Source of the DNA: Sphaerochaeta sp.
GTDB taxonomy: Bacteria > Spirochaetota > Spirochaetia > Sphaerochaetales > Sphaerochaetaceae
Assembly (NCBI GenBank): GCA_022482495.1
Contig: JAKVPA010000002.1
Span: 124,001 to 188,000 of the forward strand
Reading direction: 5' to 3'
DNA length: 64,000 nt
The notes below the pieces were generated by a model. That model was not told the origin of the DNA. It did no database searches and saw only the letters and a list, made by a program, of their open reading frames with translations. Both the position numbers and the translations under genes were made by a program. Of this stretch, positions 1 to 8,776 are shown in pieces (within the stretch, counting starts at the first letter, position 1; the number at the start of each line of letters is the position of its first letter).

Positions 1-30
1 CTGTTTCAATTGCTCAATGGTTGTTTGCAT
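1..30 (-). CDS. Start of an unidentified protein (runs off the left edge)
   Basis: An ATG at 30 reads leftwards as MQTTIEQLKQ and leaves the window. A GAGG Shine-Dalgarno (SD) sequence lies about 6 bases upstream, and the start is only 8 bases past the nagA stop, so the gene is probably the next member of the nagA operon. Ten residues are too few to name it; an amino-sugar enzyme, transporter or regulator would fit the context. Confidence 0.5.
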   Translation of the reverse strand, partial: MQTTIEQLKQ

Positions 31-38
31 GTGGTACC

Positions 39-1223
39 TCAATCAAATCGATCACGGATCAGAGTCCCGTTGACGAACAGGCCTTTCAGTTGGAACGCCT
101 TGTCCAGGACGGTCACGTCCGCCGTGTAGTCGGGGATCAACATCCCCATGTTGTGAAAACTGTAGATGCGCGCCGGATTGGTGGAGGTCATCTGGACGGC
201 GTTGGAAAGCGGGATCCCCCAGCTGACCACGTTCTTCACCGCTTTCTGCAGCGTCAACGCAGAGCCGAGGAACAATGTCGGGTCTTTCTCACTGACCCAG
301 ACGCCTTGGTCGGAAAGCTCCGCGCGGATGCCGTTTGCGAAGAACGGACCCGCTTTCTGTTTGGTCGGCTTGAGGGAGTCGGTGACCATGACGATGTTGG
401 AGACCGGCTTCTCCCGAAGCAGCAGCTTGACCAGTTCGGGGTGGACGTGCACGCCGTCACAGATGATCTCGCACTGCATCTCCTCGTGGATCAGGACGGT
501 GCCGACGCATCCCGGGTTGCGGTGGTGCAACGGGCTCATGGCGTTGTAGAAGTGGGTGGTGTGCAGGATGCCGCACTGGATGCCTTCCATCATGTTCTCG
601 TAGGTGGCGTCGGTGTGTCCTGCCAGCAGAACGATGTTCTCCCGACGGGCAAGCAATGCCAGTTCACGCATATTCTTCAGTTCTGGGGCTACCGTCATGC
701 AGACGACGTGTCCCTGACCCGCTTTGACCAGTTGCTCGAACAGGTCGGTGTCCACCGCGTGGACTCCTTCGGGGTTCTGCGCGTTGATCCGCTTGGGGCT
801 GATGAACGGGCCTTCCAGGTTGATGCCCATGATCTTGGCCCCTTTCTCGTGGCCCATCGCCTTGACGATGGCCTGTTCGGCCTTCATCATGTCCTCCGGC
901 AGGTTGGTGTAGACGGTGGGCAGGAAGGCGCTGACGCCGTAGTCGGCAAGCCGTTCGCTCATTCCAAGGATCGAGTCGGGGGAGCAGTCCTCCGTCCCGT
1001 ATCCTCCGATGCCATGGATGTGGCTGTCGATCATCCCCGGGATGATGTAGGCATTCTGCACATCAATACGGAGTGTATTCTCCGGGAACTGTTTCTGCTC
1101 CAACCGATTCATGTTGAAGATGTCTCCGATCAGTCCGTTTTCATCTATATAGAGCGCGCAGTTGTCAAGCTCCGCGAAGCCGGTGACGATGGTGCCATTG
1201 GTAAGTACGGTAGGTGTACCCAT
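39..1223 (-). CDS. nagA: N-acetylglucosamine-6-phosphate deacetylase
   Basis: The 394-residue cytoplasmic metal-dependent amidohydrolase removes acetate from GlcNAc-6-phosphate to give glucosamine-6-phosphate for amino-sugar or cell-wall recycling. Visible family signatures are the metal-site motif PGMIDSHIHG near residue 60, NLEGPF near 135, AGHTDA near 200, THFYNAM near 220, and CDGVHVHPE followed by MVTDS further on. The length matches the family. I start at 1223 because GAGGAGG lies 7-8 bases upstream of that ATG; the open frame runs seven codons further without an SD. The gene precedes an unidentified gene at the window edge and follows the MATE gene after 66 bases. Confidence 0.93.
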   Translation of the reverse strand: MGTPTVLTNGTIVTGFAELDNCALYIDENGLIGDIFNMNRLEQKQFPENTLRIDVQNAYIIPGMIDSHIHGIGGYGTEDCSPDSILGMSERLADYGVSAFLPTVYTNLPEDMMKAEQAIVKAMGHEKGAKIMGINLEGPFISPKRINAQNPEGVHAVDTDLFEQLVKAGQGHVVCMTVAPELKNMRELALLARRENIVLLAGHTDATYENMMEGIQCGILHTTHFYNAMSPLHHRNPGCVGTVLIHEEMQCEIICDGVHVHPELVKLLLREKPVSNIVMVTDSLKPTKQKAGPFFANGIRAELSDQGVWVSEKDPTLFLGSALTLQKAVKNVVSWGIPLSNAVQMTSTNPARIYSFHNMGMLIPDYTADVTVLDKAFQLKGLFVNGTLIRDRFD

Positions 1224-1289
1224 GGTATTCCTCCTCATATCCAAAAAATCTCACCCGTAGCGTACCACACCAAAGGGCAAGGTGCAATC

Positions 1290-2639
1290 TCATGCGGTCT
1301 GGGACAGGTCATTCAGCCATTTGCCGCTCTTCACCCGGAAGAATCCGACGAGGCCTTTGGCCACTTCCTCAAGGCTGACCAACAGGTACACCCACCAGAT
1401 GGGCCAGGCAAAGAACACGGAACCCAGGAACGCCATCGGAATGCCGATCAACCAGACGGCGGACAGTTCGTTCAGCATGGAGAAGCGGGTGTCGCCGCCC
1501 GAGCGGAGGATGCCGACGATCAACGTGGTGTCGTAGCTGCGCAGCGGAAAGACCGCCGATGAGACGTACAGGCAGTACCGGGCCGCCTGGGCGACGGCGC
1601 CGTCCACATTGAACATGCCGACGAACAGCGGGGCGCAGAGCGCCTGCAAGCCGCCCATCACCGCTCCGGCGAGTACGGCGATCAGAGAGAAACGACGGCA
1701 GTACACCCTTGCTTCGTCGTACATCTTCTCCCCGATCTTCTGTCCGATCATCACCAGGGCGCTGGAGGCGACGCCGAACATCACGGTGAAGAACATGTTG
1801 GAGACCGATTCGTTGACGTTCACCGCGGCGATGGTATCCATTCCCAGACGGGAATACGCCACCTTGTAGGTGGACATGCCTAGGGCCCAGAAGAATTCGT
1901 TGCAGATCACCGGAATGCAGGTGGGGATCACCTTGGACAGGAATGTACGGGAGAAGCGGAACGCCTCGGCGCTTTGGATGGCGCAGGGGCTTTTGTCCGG
2001 ATAGGTGAAGCGGAACATCAACACCATCTCCAGGATCCTGCTGATCAGCGTGGCGATGGCCGCGCCCTTGACGCCCAATTGGGGGAACGGCCCGATACCG
2101 AAGATCAACAGGTAGTTCAGCACCACGTCGGTGCCGAGCGAAACAAGGGAAGTCTTCAGCGGCAGGTCTGCCCTTCCGGTCGTCCTTAGTCCCACGGCAT
2201 GGATCTGGACGAACGCCAGGCAGAGAAAGCTCGGACCGATGAAAAACAGGTAGGTGCTTCCCATCTCCACCACGACGGGGTCCTGGGTGAAGATGTGCAT
2301 CACCGCTTTGGGGGCCGCCATGGCCAGGATGGTGAAGACCACCGAGCCAATGAAGCAGGTAAGAAGGCCCAGGGCCATTACGTTCTGGATGCCTTTGTGG
2401 TTGCGCGCCCCGTAGAACTGGGCGATGAAGATCGAAGCCCCGGTGCAGGTGCCGAAGTAGAACAGGTTGATCAAAAACGAGATCTGGTTGGCCAGCCCCA
2501 CGGCGGCGATGGCCTCCGACCCCAGTTGCCCGATCATCAACGTATCGACGAACGTCAGGCTGTTGACCAGGAGGTTCTGCAACACCACCGGAATGGCGAT
2601 GGAGGCCATTTTGCGGGAGAAGGTGGAATCAACGGCCAT
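1290..2639 (-). CDS. MATE family efflux transporter
   Basis: The 449-residue inner-membrane protein has about 12 hydrophobic segments and the MATE N-terminal pattern IPVVLQNLLVNSLTFVDTLM followed by the IGQLGSEAIAAVGLANQ stretch. MATE proteins exchange Na+ or H+ for drugs or cationic metabolites; the substrate here cannot be told. The start is the ATG at 2639, which overlaps the end of the YgiQ gene by 11 bases and so suggests translational coupling. The open frame continues 89 codons upstream, but that part is antisense-like and lies inside ygiQ. Confidence 0.9.
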   Translation of the reverse strand: MAVDSTFSRKMASIAIPVVLQNLLVNSLTFVDTLMIGQLGSEAIAAVGLANQISFLINLFYFGTCTGASIFIAQFYGARNHKGIQNVMALGLLTCFIGSVVFTILAMAAPKAVMHIFTQDPVVVEMGSTYLFFIGPSFLCLAFVQIHAVGLRTTGRADLPLKTSLVSLGTDVVLNYLLIFGIGPFPQLGVKGAAIATLISRILEMVLMFRFTYPDKSPCAIQSAEAFRFSRTFLSKVIPTCIPVICNEFFWALGMSTYKVAYSRLGMDTIAAVNVNESVSNMFFTVMFGVASSALVMIGQKIGEKMYDEARVYCRRFSLIAVLAGAVMGGLQALCAPLFVGMFNVDGAVAQAARYCLYVSSAVFPLRSYDTTLIVGILRSGGDTRFSMLNELSAVWLIGIPMAFLGSVFFAWPIWWVYLLVSLEEVAKGLVGFFRVKSGKWLNDLSQTA

Positions 2640-4467
2640 GGGAGAACAGAATCCTTTCCGCGTCCTGCATCCCGCATTGGCGGAGCGCTTCCCTGACCAG
2701 CATGCGGTTTTCCGGACGGTCATACTGCAACAAGGCGCGTTGCAGCGTCCGCTCCCGTCCTTTGGGCACGTAGATCGGGGCGAAGCGTTTGCCGGGCCGT
2801 GGGTCAAGCCCGGTGTAGTACATCGTCGTGGAGACCGTTCCCGGGGTGGGGTAGAACTCCTGTACTTGGTCGGGGACGAAGTGGTGCTGGTGCAGATACA
2901 ACGCAAGCAGGACGGCGTCCTTCAGCGTGCTGCCCGGATGGGCGGCGATGAAGTACGGGATCAGATACTGTTTGCGTCCCTGTCGGTGGTTCTCGTCGGC
3001 GTAGGCGTCGCAGAAGGCTTCGTACTGCTCCACCTGGGGTTTTCCCATGGCGTCCAGCACTTCCGGCAGGATGTGCTCCGGCGCGATCTTCAGTTGTCCG
3101 CTGATGTTGTGCCCGACGATGTGGCTGAGAAAGCGGGCGCGCACCTCAGGGGAGGCGACGCTCATCAGATAGTCGTAGCGGATGCCGCTTCGGATGAACA
3201 CCTTCTTCACCCCAGGAACCGCCTCGATGGCATCCAGGACGTCAAGGTAGTGGGCGTGGCTGTCCTTCAGGTTGGGGCAGGGGTTCGGCCAGAGGCATTC
3301 CTTGGCCGGACAGGGGCCGGCGATGGCCTGCTTGTCGCACGCCCTTCCCTGGAAATTGGCCGTGGGTCCCCCCACGTCGTGGATGTAGCCCTTGAAGCCG
3401 GGATGGGAAGCCATGTGCTTGGCTTCTTCCACCAGAGAAGGGATGCTGCGCGTCTGGATCATCCGGCCTTGGTGGCTGGAGATGGCGCAGAAGCTGCACG
3501 CGCCGTAACATCCCCGGTTGCTGGTCAGGGAGAACTGTACTTCACTGAGGGCGGGGATCCCGCCTGCCTTGTCGTAGTCCGGGTGGGCGTCAAACGTATA
3601 GGGGAGGGAATACAATGCGTCGAACTGTTCGGTGGACAGGGGAAGCGCCGGGGGGTTCTGCACCACGAACCGCTGCATGCATGCCTGGATGATCACCTCA
3701 GGCTTCATCGGATTCTCATGGAGCATCTTCATCTGGAACGCTTCGGCGTACTTCCGTTTGCCTTCTTCCGTAGGGGTGTTGGAATGGGGATCCCGCTGGC
3801 TGACTTCCTCATAGGACGGCAGGGTGATGACGGGTCCCTGGGGAATGGTTGAGCTTGCCCAGACCGTCCCCCGGATGTCATGCATCGATGAAACCGGTTC
3901 TCCCGCGGCAAGACGGCGGGCGATCTCCACCACCTGCAACTCTCCCATGCCGTAGATGAGAAGATCCGCCTTGCTGTCCAGCAGGATGCTTTTCCTCACC
4001 AGGTCGGACCAGTAGTCGTAGTGGGCCATCCGCCTCAGGGACGCCTCAAGGCCTCCGATGATCACCGGGGTGGTTTTGCCGTAGGCTTGTTTGGCCAGCG
4101 AGGTGTAGACGATGGTGGGACGGTCCGGCCGCATGCCGGCCTTTCCTCCCGGGCTGTAGGCGTCGTCGTGCCGGATCTTGTTGTTGGCCGTATAGTGGAG
4201 CACCATGCTGTCGATGTTCCCTCCGCTGATCATCGCGCAGAGCCGTGGTTTCCCGAACCGGAGAAAATCGGTGGTGCTGCGCCAATCAGGCTGGGCGATG
4301 ATCCCGACGCGGTACCCTTGGCTTTCCAGAAGCCGGCCGATCAAGGCGACGGCGAAGGAAGGATGATCAACGTAGGCGTCCGCGCTGATCAACGCGATGT
4401 CGACGCCGTCCCAACCTCGTCGGGCAAGGTCGCTTTCCTGGGTAGGAAGAAACAGGTCTCTCTGCAT
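2629..4467 (-). CDS. YgiQ family radical SAM protein
   Basis: The 612-residue protein carries the radical-SAM cluster motif CYGACSFCAIS (CxxxCxxC) near residue 300, and a B12-binding-like N-terminal part with the GGLEASLRRMAHYDYW segment typical of YgiQ (UPF0313). A second Cys-rich stretch (CPAKECLWPNPCPN) follows. The function of YgiQ is not established; the family binds SAM and a [4Fe-4S] cluster. I choose the ATG at 4467 because the longer frame would start inside a stable hairpin (4487-4518). The downstream MATE gene overlaps its 3' end. Confidence 0.88.
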   Translation of the reverse strand: MQRDLFLPTQESDLARRGWDGVDIALISADAYVDHPSFAVALIGRLLESQGYRVGIIAQPDWRSTTDFLRFGKPRLCAMISGGNIDSMVLHYTANNKIRHDDAYSPGGKAGMRPDRPTIVYTSLAKQAYGKTTPVIIGGLEASLRRMAHYDYWSDLVRKSILLDSKADLLIYGMGELQVVEIARRLAAGEPVSSMHDIRGTVWASSTIPQGPVITLPSYEEVSQRDPHSNTPTEEGKRKYAEAFQMKMLHENPMKPEVIIQACMQRFVVQNPPALPLSTEQFDALYSLPYTFDAHPDYDKAGGIPALSEVQFSLTSNRGCYGACSFCAISSHQGRMIQTRSIPSLVEEAKHMASHPGFKGYIHDVGGPTANFQGRACDKQAIAGPCPAKECLWPNPCPNLKDSHAHYLDVLDAIEAVPGVKKVFIRSGIRYDYLMSVASPEVRARFLSHIVGHNISGQLKIAPEHILPEVLDAMGKPQVEQYEAFCDAYADENHRQGRKQYLIPYFIAAHPGSTLKDAVLLALYLHQHHFVPDQVQEFYPTPGTVSTTMYYTGLDPRPGKRFAPIYVPKGRERTLQRALLQYDRPENRMLVREALRQCGMQDAERILFSHGR

Positions 4468-4486
4468 GGAATCGATGATACTCCAT

Positions 4487-4536
4487 CCCCGAGGGGCGTG
4501 CAACGCCGCTCCTCGGGGGAAAAAGCGGCCTTTTTC
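4487..4536 (-). promoter_or_regulatory. Stem-loops in the ygiQ leader
   Basis: On the minus strand CCCCGAGG (4518-4511) pairs with CCTCGGGG (4494-4487), with an inner GGCG/CGCC pairing, ending 20 bases before the ATG and close to the SD. Just upstream GAAAAA and TTTTTC flank GCGGCC (4519-4536), a second short stem. They may modulate ygiQ expression. There is no long T-run after the main stem, so I do not call it a terminator. Confidence 0.4.
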
Positions 4537-4672
4537 CTCAAGAAGGGAAGAATTCTTTGAAAAAGCGAAATTTCTAACTATCTTTGAATAAAAGAGTTAT
4601 GAAATGACACATGAAATTTTTATCTTTTTTTGTGCAAAGTGGGGAACTGTGGTGTATGATATCATTTCGAAA

Positions 4673-4701
4673 TTGACTTTGGATATTCCGCGTTGTATTC
4701 T
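4673..4701 (+). promoter_or_regulatory. Sigma70-type promoter for the glycoside hydrolase gene
   Basis: TTGACT (4673-4678) and TATTCT (4696-4701) are separated by 17 bases. The predicted transcript begins near 4708, which rules out the TTG at 4693 as a start codon and supports the TTG at 4759. Confidence 0.6.
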
Positions 4702-4758
4702 AGAGAATGTGTTTTCTTCGGCCTGTGGAATACGGTTTTTCGCGGCAAGGAGTGCGAG

Positions 4759-6183
4759 TTGATTAAGGATTTGGTCCCGTTTGTCCACTTCTACGACCAG
4801 GATTTCGTCGACATGTATGACCGCTCTTGGGTATGGATCGATGAGCTCTGGAAGCAGGGAACAACGGCAAACGGTTTTGAAGGAAATTATCTCTCATACC
4901 CGGGACAAACGACGTTCAATCAGTTTTACCACTGTTTCACGACGTTGTTCCTGGTGTATAGCAACCAAAACAACTCACCGTTTCCCCTTTTGGACTACTT
5001 CTACAAGAAGCAGGAAGCCAATGGGGCCATCCGGGGCGAATATTCCGTGGAAGACGGGAAACCGGTTTTCTCCGCGGACAATCCGGAAGGCGTGGCGCCT
5101 CCGCTGTTCTCCTATGTGGAATATCAATTCTATCACAAGATCGGCAATAAGAAGCGCCTGAAGGAAATCGTGCCCATCCTGGAGAAACAGTATGACTGGA
5201 TGGCGACGACGTTCCAGAAACCGAATGGGCTGTACAGTGTGCCCGCTTCCGCCTGCCAGAGCGGCAACATTCATCGTGACCACATGTATTATCCGGTGGA
5301 TTTCAATACCATGGTTGCCATCAACGCGCTGTACCTCTCGGCCATCGGGGATATCCTGAACGACAAGGAGATCTCGTTCCGGTACAAACGGCACTACTTT
5401 GCCTTGAAGACCAGGATCAACACGTTGATGTGGGATCCGGAGACGAAGTTCTACTACGATCTGGACATCAAGGAAGCCCGCCTGCCATACAAGTTCATCG
5501 GCGCCTACTGGACGTTGCTCGGGGAAATCCCCAACGACGAGAAGGCCGGCCATATGGTGGAGTACCTGAAGGATCCGAAAGAATTCGGTACGGAGAACCC
5601 GTTCCCTGGTGTTCCCGTCTCCTCTCCTGATTTCAAAGAGACCGGCGATGGGTTGAACGGTGGGGTGTCCACCGTCAACACCTACATGGTGGTCAAGGGT
5701 CTGCAGAAGTTCCATGAGTTCGTCTTCGGTCGTGAGTGTGCCATCCGGCACATGTACTTCCTGTTGGATACCCTGCATCCCGATGCCGAGACGATGGGGG
5801 ATGTGTGGGAGGCGTACCTTCCCAACAAGGAAGGGGCTTCCCAGACGAAGGACATCCCGGGCTTCCCCAAGAAACGGTTCATGCCGTACGCCGGGCTGGT
5901 CACCATCACGATGATGATCGAGAACATCATTGGTCTGGATATTTCGCTTCCCCGGAAGACGGTGAACTGGGTCATGCCGTCGCTGGAAGCGATGGGGATC
6001 GAAAACCTGTCGCTGAAACGGAACATGATCACCATTCTCTCCAACAAGACGGACCGTGGTTGGGAAATCCGGCTGGAGAGCGAGAAGTTGTACTACTTCA
6101 CCATCGAAATCCTTGACGAGCACAAGAAGAAGACGCTGCCCATTCCTTCCGGCAAGTGCTCGATGTTGATCGACAAACTGTAA
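4759..6183 (+). CDS. MGH1/trehalase-like (alpha/alpha)6-barrel glycoside hydrolase
   Basis: The 474-residue protein resembles the GH63/GH37-type glucosidase and mannosylglycerate-hydrolase-like group, with alternating Trp/Tyr-rich helices, an IHRDHMYYPVDFNTMVAINALYL-like segment and GGVSTVNTYMVVKGL near residue 300. It has no signal peptide, so it probably acts in the cytoplasm on an imported alpha-linked oligosaccharide; the exact substrate is not evident. AAGGAG lies 6 bases before the TTG at 4759, and the promoter just upstream excludes the longer frame. The stop overlaps the next ATG by one base (TAATG). Confidence 0.7.
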   Translation: MIKDLVPFVHFYDQDFVDMYDRSWVWIDELWKQGTTANGFEGNYLSYPGQTTFNQFYHCFTTLFLVYSNQNNSPFPLLDYFYKKQEANGAIRGEYSVEDGKPVFSADNPEGVAPPLFSYVEYQFYHKIGNKKRLKEIVPILEKQYDWMATTFQKPNGLYSVPASACQSGNIHRDHMYYPVDFNTMVAINALYLSAIGDILNDKEISFRYKRHYFALKTRINTLMWDPETKFYYDLDIKEARLPYKFIGAYWTLLGEIPNDEKAGHMVEYLKDPKEFGTENPFPGVPVSSPDFKETGDGLNGGVSTVNTYMVVKGLQKFHEFVFGRECAIRHMYFLLDTLHPDAETMGDVWEAYLPNKEGASQTKDIPGFPKKRFMPYAGLVTITMMIENIIGLDISLPRKTVNWVMPSLEAMGIENLSLKRNMITILSNKTDRGWEIRLESEKLYYFTIEILDEHKKKTLPIPSGKCSMLIDKL

Positions 6184-6953
6184 TGGCCTGGCTTGGGAAG
6201 TTGCTCGGCGGAACCTTGGGGTTCGTATTCGGCGGACCACTGGGGATGGTCGCGGGCATCGCCTTCGGCCATCTGTTCGACAAGGCGGACGAGTTCGAGC
6301 ATACCAGCCGGCCGGCTTCCCGGGTGCAGGGCACCCACGAAACCACCCAGATGATGTTCTTCGTCGGCGCGTTCTCCATGGTGGCGCGTGTCGCCCAGGC
6401 GGACGGCGAGGTGACGATGAGCGAACGGCAGGCCATCGAACGGTTCATCGACGAGCGGCTGGGCATGGGGCCGAGCGAGCATGCCGCGGCGATGCGGGTG
6501 TTCGACGCCGCGCTCTCCGGAGGCGGAACGTTCGACCAGTTCGCCGCCCAGTTCTATGAGAACTTCTCTTCGTCTTCCGGACTGTTGCAGCTGATGATCG
6601 AGTTCTTCTACCAGGTGGCTGCGGCCGATGGGGCGATCAACACCAGCGAAGACGCCCTGATCCGCAGGGTAGCCCAGCTGTTCCATCTTCCTGACTATGT
6701 GGTGGATGCCATCCGCCGCCGTTACGGCGGTGCGAGTGCCGATGAGCACGCCTATTCCGTCCTGAACCTGTCTCCTTCCGCGACGGATGAAGAGGTGAAG
6801 AAGGCGTACCGGAAGATGTGCATCGAGTTCCATCCGGATACGCTCGCCTCCAAAGGAATGGGGGAGGAATTCCAGAAAGCCGCTGAGGAGAAATTCCAGG
6901 AAATCCAGCAGGCGTATGAGACGATCAAGAAGGATCGAGGGATGAAAGCGTAA
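6183..6953 (+). CDS. TerB-like/DnaJ co-chaperone (DjlA type)
   Basis: The 256-residue protein begins with a glycine-rich hydrophobic segment (GGTLGFVFGGPLGMVAGIAFG) that looks like a membrane anchor. A TerB-like helical domain follows at about residues 55-175, with two ADGE/ADGAI acidic turns, and a C-terminal J domain at about 190-255. In the J domain the HPD motif is intact (EFHPDT). This order matches DjlA, a membrane-anchored DnaK co-chaperone. The start overlaps the preceding stop by one base, so the gene is cotranscribed with the glycoside hydrolase. Confidence 0.82.
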   Translation: MAWLGKLLGGTLGFVFGGPLGMVAGIAFGHLFDKADEFEHTSRPASRVQGTHETTQMMFFVGAFSMVARVAQADGEVTMSERQAIERFIDERLGMGPSEHAAAMRVFDAALSGGGTFDQFAAQFYENFSSSSGLLQLMIEFFYQVAAADGAINTSEDALIRRVAQLFHLPDYVVDAIRRRYGGASADEHAYSVLNLSPSATDEEVKKAYRKMCIEFHPDTLASKGMGEEFQKAAEEKFQEIQQAYETIKKDRGMKA

Positions 6954-6955
6954 AA

Positions 6956-6970
6956 TGGAATATTGTTCCA
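6956..6970. promoter_or_regulatory. Palindromic operator, uronate-regulon type (site 1)
   Basis: TGGAATATTGTTCCA is a palindrome (outer ATGGAA/TTCCAT at 6955-6971). It matches the palindrome between eda and kdgK at 12 of 15 positions and lies 3 bases upstream of the -35 box of the downstream dehydrogenase gene. The kdgK site sits in nearly the same place relative to its promoter. Confidence 0.6.
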
Positions 6971-6973
6971 TTC

Positions 6974-7002
6974 TTGCATTTTCCCTGAAACCATGATAGG
7001 TT
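6974..7002 (+). promoter_or_regulatory. Promoter of the KduD-like dehydrogenase gene
   Basis: TTGCAT (6974-6979) and TAGGTT (6997-7002) are 17 bases apart, directly downstream of the palindromic operator. Confidence 0.45.
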
Positions 7003-7029
7003 AATAACAGCAAACCGAAGGAGTTGCAT

Positions 7030-7833
7030 ATGGACTTTACACAGAAGTTTTCATTGAAAGGAAAGATTGCATGGGTCACCGGTGCGTCATACGGCATCGG
7101 GTTTGCCATCGCCACCGCCTTCTCTCAGGCCGGTGCTACGATTGTATTCAACGATCTCAACCAGGAGAAAGTGGATAAAGGGCTTGCTTCCTACAAGGCT
7201 GAGGGTATCGACGCCCACGGGTATGTGTGCAACGTGACGGATGAGGATGACGTGAAGGCTACGGTGGAGAAGATCACCAAGGAAGTCGGCGTCATCGATA
7301 TTCTGGTCAACAACGCAGGCATCATCAAGAGGATCCCGATGCTGGAGATGAGCGCCGCTGATTTCCGCGCCGTGATCGATGTCGATCTCAACGCGCCGTT
7401 CATCGTCAGCAAGGCGGTGCTTCCCGGCATGATCGCCAAGGGGCATGGAAAGATCATCAACATCTGCTCCATGATGAGCGAGCTTGGCCGTGAGACGGTC
7501 AGTGCCTACGCCGCAGCCAAGGGTGGCTTGAAGATGCTGACCCGGAACATCTGTTCCGAGTACGGCGACAAGAACATCCAGTGCAACGGCATCGGACCTG
7601 GTTACATCGCCACTCCGCAGACCGCGCCGCTTCGCGAGCGCCAGCCGGATGGTTCCCGCCATCCGTTTGATGCGTTCATCGTCGCCAAGACCCCGGCCGG
7701 CAGATGGGGCACTCCGGAGGATCTGAAAGGACCCGCCGTGTTCCTGGCCTCTGAGGCTTCCGACTTCGTCAACGGACACATCCTGTACGTCGACGGCGGT
7801 ATTCTCGCCTACATCGGCAAGCAGCCTTCATGA
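7030..7833 (+). CDS. SDR family dehydrogenase, gluconate 5-dehydrogenase/KduD-like
   Basis: The 267-residue Rossmann-fold oxidoreductase has the NAD(P) motif TGASYGIG near residue 17, NNAG near 92, and a catalytic Ser...YAAAKGG site near 150-160. The best family matches by eye are gluconate 5-dehydrogenase and 2-keto-3-deoxygluconate 5-dehydrogenase (KduD). The upstream palindrome shared with kdgK/eda and the uxa operon favours a role in uronate or pectin breakdown, which would make KduD activity attractive; this is inference. AAGGAG lies 6 bases before the ATG at 7030. A strong terminator follows the gene. Confidence 0.75.
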   Translation: MDFTQKFSLKGKIAWVTGASYGIGFAIATAFSQAGATIVFNDLNQEKVDKGLASYKAEGIDAHGYVCNVTDEDDVKATVEKITKEVGVIDILVNNAGIIKRIPMLEMSAADFRAVIDVDLNAPFIVSKAVLPGMIAKGHGKIINICSMMSELGRETVSAYAAAKGGLKMLTRNICSEYGDKNIQCNGIGPGYIATPQTAPLRERQPDGSRHPFDAFIVAKTPAGRWGTPEDLKGPAVFLASEASDFVNGHILYVDGGILAYIGKQPS

Positions 7834-7853
7834 TCGAAGACGCAGAGAAAGCG

Positions 7854-7883
7854 AAAGCGCTGGTTTCGGCCAGCGCTTTTTTT
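7854..7883 (+). terminator. Rho-independent terminator
   Basis: AAAGCGCTGG (7854-7863) pairs perfectly with CCAGCGCTTT (7870-7879) and is followed by more T residues. It ends the dehydrogenase transcript just before the convergent recR gene. Confidence 0.85.
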
Positions 7884-7889
7884 ATTGTC

Positions 7890-8480
7890 TTAGAACTTGA
7901 TCCTTCCCCTGAGTGACCTGGCAAGGGTGATCCGGTCGGCGTACTCCAGGTCCCCTCCGATGGGGATGCCGCTGGCAAGCCGGGAGACGGAAAGGTTCGG
8001 CTTGTCCTTCAGCACCTGCCGGATGTACAGGGCGGTGGTGTCACCTTCCTCGGTGGGGTTGGTGGCGATGATCACCTCCCGGATGATGCCTTCATCGATC
8101 CGTTTGACCAGCTTGGGGAAGTTCAGTTTCTCCGGTCCGATGCCATCCAATGGGCTGATGGCTCCTCCCAGCACGAAGTACAGGCCGTTGTACGCTCCGC
8201 TGTTCTGGATGGTCACCACATCCTGCGGTTGCTCGACGATGCACAGCTGGGTGCGGTCCCGGTTGGGATCGCTGCAGATCGGGCAGGGGTCGGTTTCCGT
8301 ATAGGCGCCACAGATGGAGCAGGGGAACACCTTCTCCTGGATGGTGGCGATCTCATCGGCGAGGATACGGTTGAACTCCTTGTCGCTTTTGATCAGAAAG
8401 TAGGCGATCCGCTGGGCGCTTTTCGGCCCGATGCCAGGAAGCCGGGAGAGCTGTTTGGCCAGGTTCTCCAGATCGGTCAT
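7890..8480 (-). CDS. recR: Recombination mediator protein RecR
   Basis: The 196-residue protein has the full RecR layout: N-terminal helix-hairpin-helix (RLPGIGPKSAQRIA, residues 13-26), a four-cysteine zinc finger (CSIC...CPIC, about 54-69), and a Toprim domain containing ATNPTEEGDTTA near 139. RecR works with RecF/RecO to load RecA at gapped DNA. It is the last gene of dnaX-ybaB-recR, a widely conserved order, and its ATG overlaps the ybaB stop by 4 bases. Confidence 0.96.
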   Translation of the reverse strand: MTDLENLAKQLSRLPGIGPKSAQRIAYFLIKSDKEFNRILADEIATIQEKVFPCSICGAYTETDPCPICSDPNRDRTQLCIVEQPQDVVTIQNSGAYNGLYFVLGGAISPLDGIGPEKLNFPKLVKRIDEGIIREVIIATNPTEEGDTTALYIRQVLKDKPNLSVSRLASGIPIGGDLEYADRITLARSLRGRIKF

Positions 8481-8776
8481 TGGTCCATTCCCATGAACAT
8501 GCTGGATCCTTTCGCCTTGAGAAGATCCTGCACTTTGGTGATGGCGTCGTTGCTCGCCGCTGCGAACAGCACTTCCAGCGTATGGGTGTTGTCCGCCGTC
8601 ATCAGGGACGGGTCGATCTTCACTTCATACACGTTGCCCAGTCCGTTGACCGTCACCTGCACCATGCCCGCTCCGGCCGTGCCGGTGGCGGTGGTGTTCT
8701 TCACCGTATCCTGGAGCTGTTGCATCTTGCTCTGCCACGCTCCCATGTTGTTCAGCAAATCAAATGGATTCGTCAT
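8477..8776 (-). CDS. YbaB/EbfC nucleoid-associated protein
   Basis: The 99-residue YbaB/EbfC-type protein starts with the typical NPFDLLNNMGAWQSKMQQLQ helix and has a central glycine-rich beta region (VTVNGLGNVYEVKIDP). YbaB proteins form dimers that bind DNA; EbfC was described in a spirochaete. It overlaps dnaX by 17 bases and recR by 4, so the three genes are translationally coupled. Confidence 0.93.
   Translation of the reverse strand: MTNPFDLLNNMGAWQSKMQQLQDTVKNTTATGTAGAGMVQVTVNGLGNVYEVKIDPSLMTADNTHTLEVLFAAASNDAITKVQDLLKAKGSSMFMGMDQ

Noticed and set aside
21-1562. 513-residue plus-strand frame over nagA and the MATE gene
   Set aside because: It is a GC-skew shadow of two clear minus-strand genes and has no recognisable domain.
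2467-3852. 461-residue plus-strand frame over YgiQ
   Set aside because: It is antisense to the radical-SAM gene; the composition is Arg/Asp/Val/Gly-rich shadow sequence.
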